A DNA stretch of 64,000 bases from Lineus longissimus (Eukaryota; Nemertea; Pilidiophora; Heteronemertea; Lineidae). The DNA lies in the NCBI RefSeq assembly GCF_910592395.1, contig NC_088319.1, positions 6,946,001 to 7,010,000 on the forward strand, written 5' to 3'. The position numbers and the translations under genes were made by a program. The notes beneath the pieces are model-generated. The model had not been told where the DNA came from and made no database searches. It saw nothing but the letters and a program-made list of their open reading frames with translations. Positions 61,862-64,000 of this stretch are shown here, piece after piece (positions within the stretch are counted from its first letter, which is position 1; each line of letters begins with the position of its first letter).

Positions 61862-64000
61862 TCAAACTGAGACCACAATTTCAAGATTCTGCGATGATTA
61901 CTTGTCATTAGACTAGCAATATTACACTACTGGCGACGAAAGTCGGTTGGCGATCGCACTCGTCGCGTCCAATCACGCTCATTTTGGTTATACAGTCGAG
62001 ATGCGCGGTTTGACAATCTGAGACCGCAATTTCGAGATTTTGCGATGATTACTTGTCATTAGACTAGCAATATTACACTACTGGCGACGAAAGTCGGTCG
62101 GCGATCGCGCTCATCGCGACCGATCACGCTCACTTTGGTTATGCAGAGTAGAAATGACCTATGGTCAAACTGAGACCGCAATTTTGAGATTCTGCGATGA
62201 TTAGTTGTCATTAGACTAGCAATATTACACTACTGGCGATGAAAGTCGGTCGGCGATGGCGCTCGTCGCGTCCAATCACGCCCACATTGGTTATGCAGAG
62301 TCGAGATGACCTATGGTCAAACTGAGACCGCAATTTTGAGATTCTGCGATGATTAGTTGTCATTAGAGTAGCAATATTACACTACTGGCGACGAAAGTCG
62401 GTCGGTGATCGCGCTCGTCGCGTCCAATCACGCTCATTTTGGTTATAGAGAGTCGAGATGACCGATTTGACAATCTGAGACCGCAATTTCGAGATTCTGC
62501 GATGATTACTTGTCATTAGACTAGCAATATTACACTACAGACGATGAAAGTCGGTCGGCGATGGCGCTCATCGCCACCGATCATGCTCACTTTGGTTATG
62601 CAGAGTTGAAATGACCTATGGTCAAACTGAGACCGCAATTTCGAGATTCTGCGATGATTAGTTGTCATTAGACTAGCGATATTACACTACTGGCGATGAA
62701 AGTCGGTCGGCGATGGCGCTCGTCGCGACCGATCACGCTCACTTTGGTTATGCAGAGTTGAAATGACCAATGGTCAAACTGAGACCGCAATTTTGAGATT
62801 CTGCGATGATTATTTGTCATTAGACTAGCAATATTACACTACTGGCAATGAAAGTCGGTCGGCGATGGCGCTCGTCGCATCCAATCACGCTCACATTGGT
62901 TATGCAGAGTCGTGATGACCTATGATCAAACTGAGACCACAATTTCGAGATTTTGCGATGATTACTTGTCATTAGACTAGCAATATTACACTACTGGCGA
63001 TGAAAGTCGGTCGGCGATGGCGCTCGTCGCGTCCAATCACGCTCACATTGGTTATTCAGAGTCGAGATGACCTATGATCAAACTGAGACCACAATTTCGA
63101 GATTCTGTTATGATTAGTTGTCATTAGACTAGCAATATTACACTACTGGCGATGAAAGTCGATCGGCGATGGCACTTGTCGCGTCCAATCACGCTCACAT
63201 TGGTTATGCAGAGTCGAGATGACCTGTGATCAAACTGAGACCACAATTTCGAGATTCTGCGATGATAAGTTGTCATTAGACTAGCAATTTTACACTACTG
63301 GCGATGAAAGTCGGTCGGTGATGGCGCTCGTCGCGTCCAATCACGCTCACATTGGTAATGCAGAGTCGTGATGACCTATGATCAAACTGACACCACAATT
63401 TCGAGATTCTGCGCTGATTACTTGTCATTAGACTAGCAATATTACACTACTGGCGATGAAAGTCTGTCGGCGATGGCGCTCGTCGCGTCCAATCACGCTC
63501 ACATTGGTTATGCAGAGTCAAGATGACCTATGGTCAAACTGAGACCGCAATTTCGAGATTCTGCGATGATTACTTGTCATTAGAGTAGCAATATTACACT
63601 ACTGGCAATGAAAGTCGGTCGGCGATGGCGCTCGTCGGGTCCAATCACGCTCACATTGGTTATGCAGAGTCGTGATGACCTATGATCAAACTGAGACCAC
63701 AATTGCGAGATTCTGCGATGATTACTTGTCATTAGAGTAGCAATATTACACTACTGGCAATGAAAGTCGGTCGGCGATGGCGCTCGTCGGGTCCAATCAC
63801 GCTCACATTGGTTATGCAGAGTCGAGATGACCTGTGATCAAACTGAGACCACAATTTCGAGATTCTGCGATGATAAGTTGTCATTAGACTAGCAATTTTA
63901 CACTACTGGCGATGAAAGTCGGTCGGTGATGGCGCTCGTCGCGTCCAATCACGCTCACATTGGTAATGCAGAGTCGTGATGACCTATGATCAAACTGACA
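61862..64000. repeat. Displaced copy of the 51.1-54.6 kb block with a 9-monomer deletion
   Basis: From 61862 to about 62900 the sequence matches 51121 to about 52160 at an offset of 10741 (ACTACAGACG 51791/62532; GCCACCGATCATGC near 51832/62573). From about 62950 it matches 53583 onward at an offset of 9367 (GACCTGTGATC 53854/63221 and 54462/63829). The difference, 1374 bp, equals nine monomers. The copy runs off the right end of the window. Confidence 0.83.

Larger units (their letters stand above)
1..64000. repeat. Satellite DNA array, ~152-bp monomer, head to tail
   Basis: The same ~152-bp unit recurs across the window without interruption except for one N gap. Landmarks in each monomer, in order, are GCGATGAAAG (phase 1), a CG-rich stretch GTCGGTCGGCGATGGCGCTC, TCACGCTCA, TTTGGTTAT, GAGTCGAGATGAC, CTGAGACC, GATTCTGCGATGAT and AGCAATATTACACTA. 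Most spacings between successive GCGATG landmarks are 151, 152 or 153 bp. All copies I read are in the same orientation; I saw no inverted block. Inference: this is a centromeric or pericentromeric type satellite, because long homogeneous arrays of nucleosome-sized monomers with higher-order structure are typical of such regions. I do not recognise the family by name, and position on the chromosome cannot be proved from sequence. Confidence 0.97.

Noticed and set aside
1-64000. CRISPR array
   Set aside because: Repeats are directly adjacent monomers of ~152 bp with no unique spacers of uniform size and no cas genes. The variation between copies is point mutation.
1-64000. CENP-B box
   Set aside because: The nearest candidate, TTCGAGATTCTGCGATG, matches the TTCG core but lacks the required A and CGGG positions of the vertebrate box. 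No better match was noticed on either strand.
1-64000. Inverted segments or strand switches in the array
   Set aside because: I looked for the reverse complement of GCGATGAAAG and of AGCAATATTACAC along the window and found all monomers in one orientation.
1-64000. tRNA, rRNA or other RNA genes
   Set aside because: No tRNA arm pattern, rRNA-like conserved stretch or terminator is visible; every segment is explained as satellite monomer.

Overview
The whole 64 kb is one tandemly repeated satellite DNA array from a eukaryotic genome assembly. It contains no credible gene, RNA gene, transposable element, CRISPR array or bacterial-type operon. The basic monomer is about 152 bp (mostly 151 to 153 bp), always head to tail and in the same orientation, so the window holds roughly 420 monomers. 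Taking GCGATGAAAG as the arbitrary monomer start, a consensus copy is about 46% G+C. It carries about 14 CpG sites, a hand-counted observed/expected CpG ratio near 1.7. That suggests a lineage or locus with little CpG-methylation decay (many insects are like this), but the species cannot be named from the sequence. A 100-N run at 23022-23121 shows this is scaffolded assembly.

The monomers are organised into higher-order repeats (HORs), that is, multi-monomer units copied as blocks. From left to right: (A) 1 to ~10.57 kb, a ~30-monomer unit of 4554 bp, with a 26-monomer version first and rearranged partial copies at the end. (B) ~10.57-16.04 kb, four copies of a 9-monomer unit of 1367 bp. (C) ~16.23-23.02 kb, three and a half copies of a 1924-bp unit made of 12 full monomers plus one 96-bp truncated monomer. 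Then the assembly gap. (D) ~23.1-29.1 kb, alternating 6-mer (916 bp) and 5-mer (763 bp) units, together 1679 bp. (E) ~29.08-31.79 kb, a 1379-bp 9-mer in two copies. (F/G) ~31.8-38.1 kb, mixed 4-, 5-, 6-, 7- and 12-mer spacings. (S) ~38.8-48.05 kb, a ~5.05-5.2 kb superunit in two copies. (H) 47951-51602, a 1826-bp 12-mer in two copies. From ~51.6 to 64 kb lie shorter 2-, 4-, 5- and 7-mer periods mixed with displaced copies of blocks from 38-41 kb and 51-54 kb.

The pattern fits repeated unequal exchange and segmental duplication inside a centromeric or other constitutive heterochromatin satellite. No element here acts as a gene. Open frames of 60-133 codons exist on both strands, but they follow from a monomer near 153 bp (51 codons) with few stops in one frame per strand. 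The points most worth a second look are the non-integer 1924-bp HOR, whose birth junction can be read; the long-range non-adjacent block copies; the change of repeat family exactly at the gap; and a cluster of indels near 52.3-52.7 kb that looks like a consensus error.
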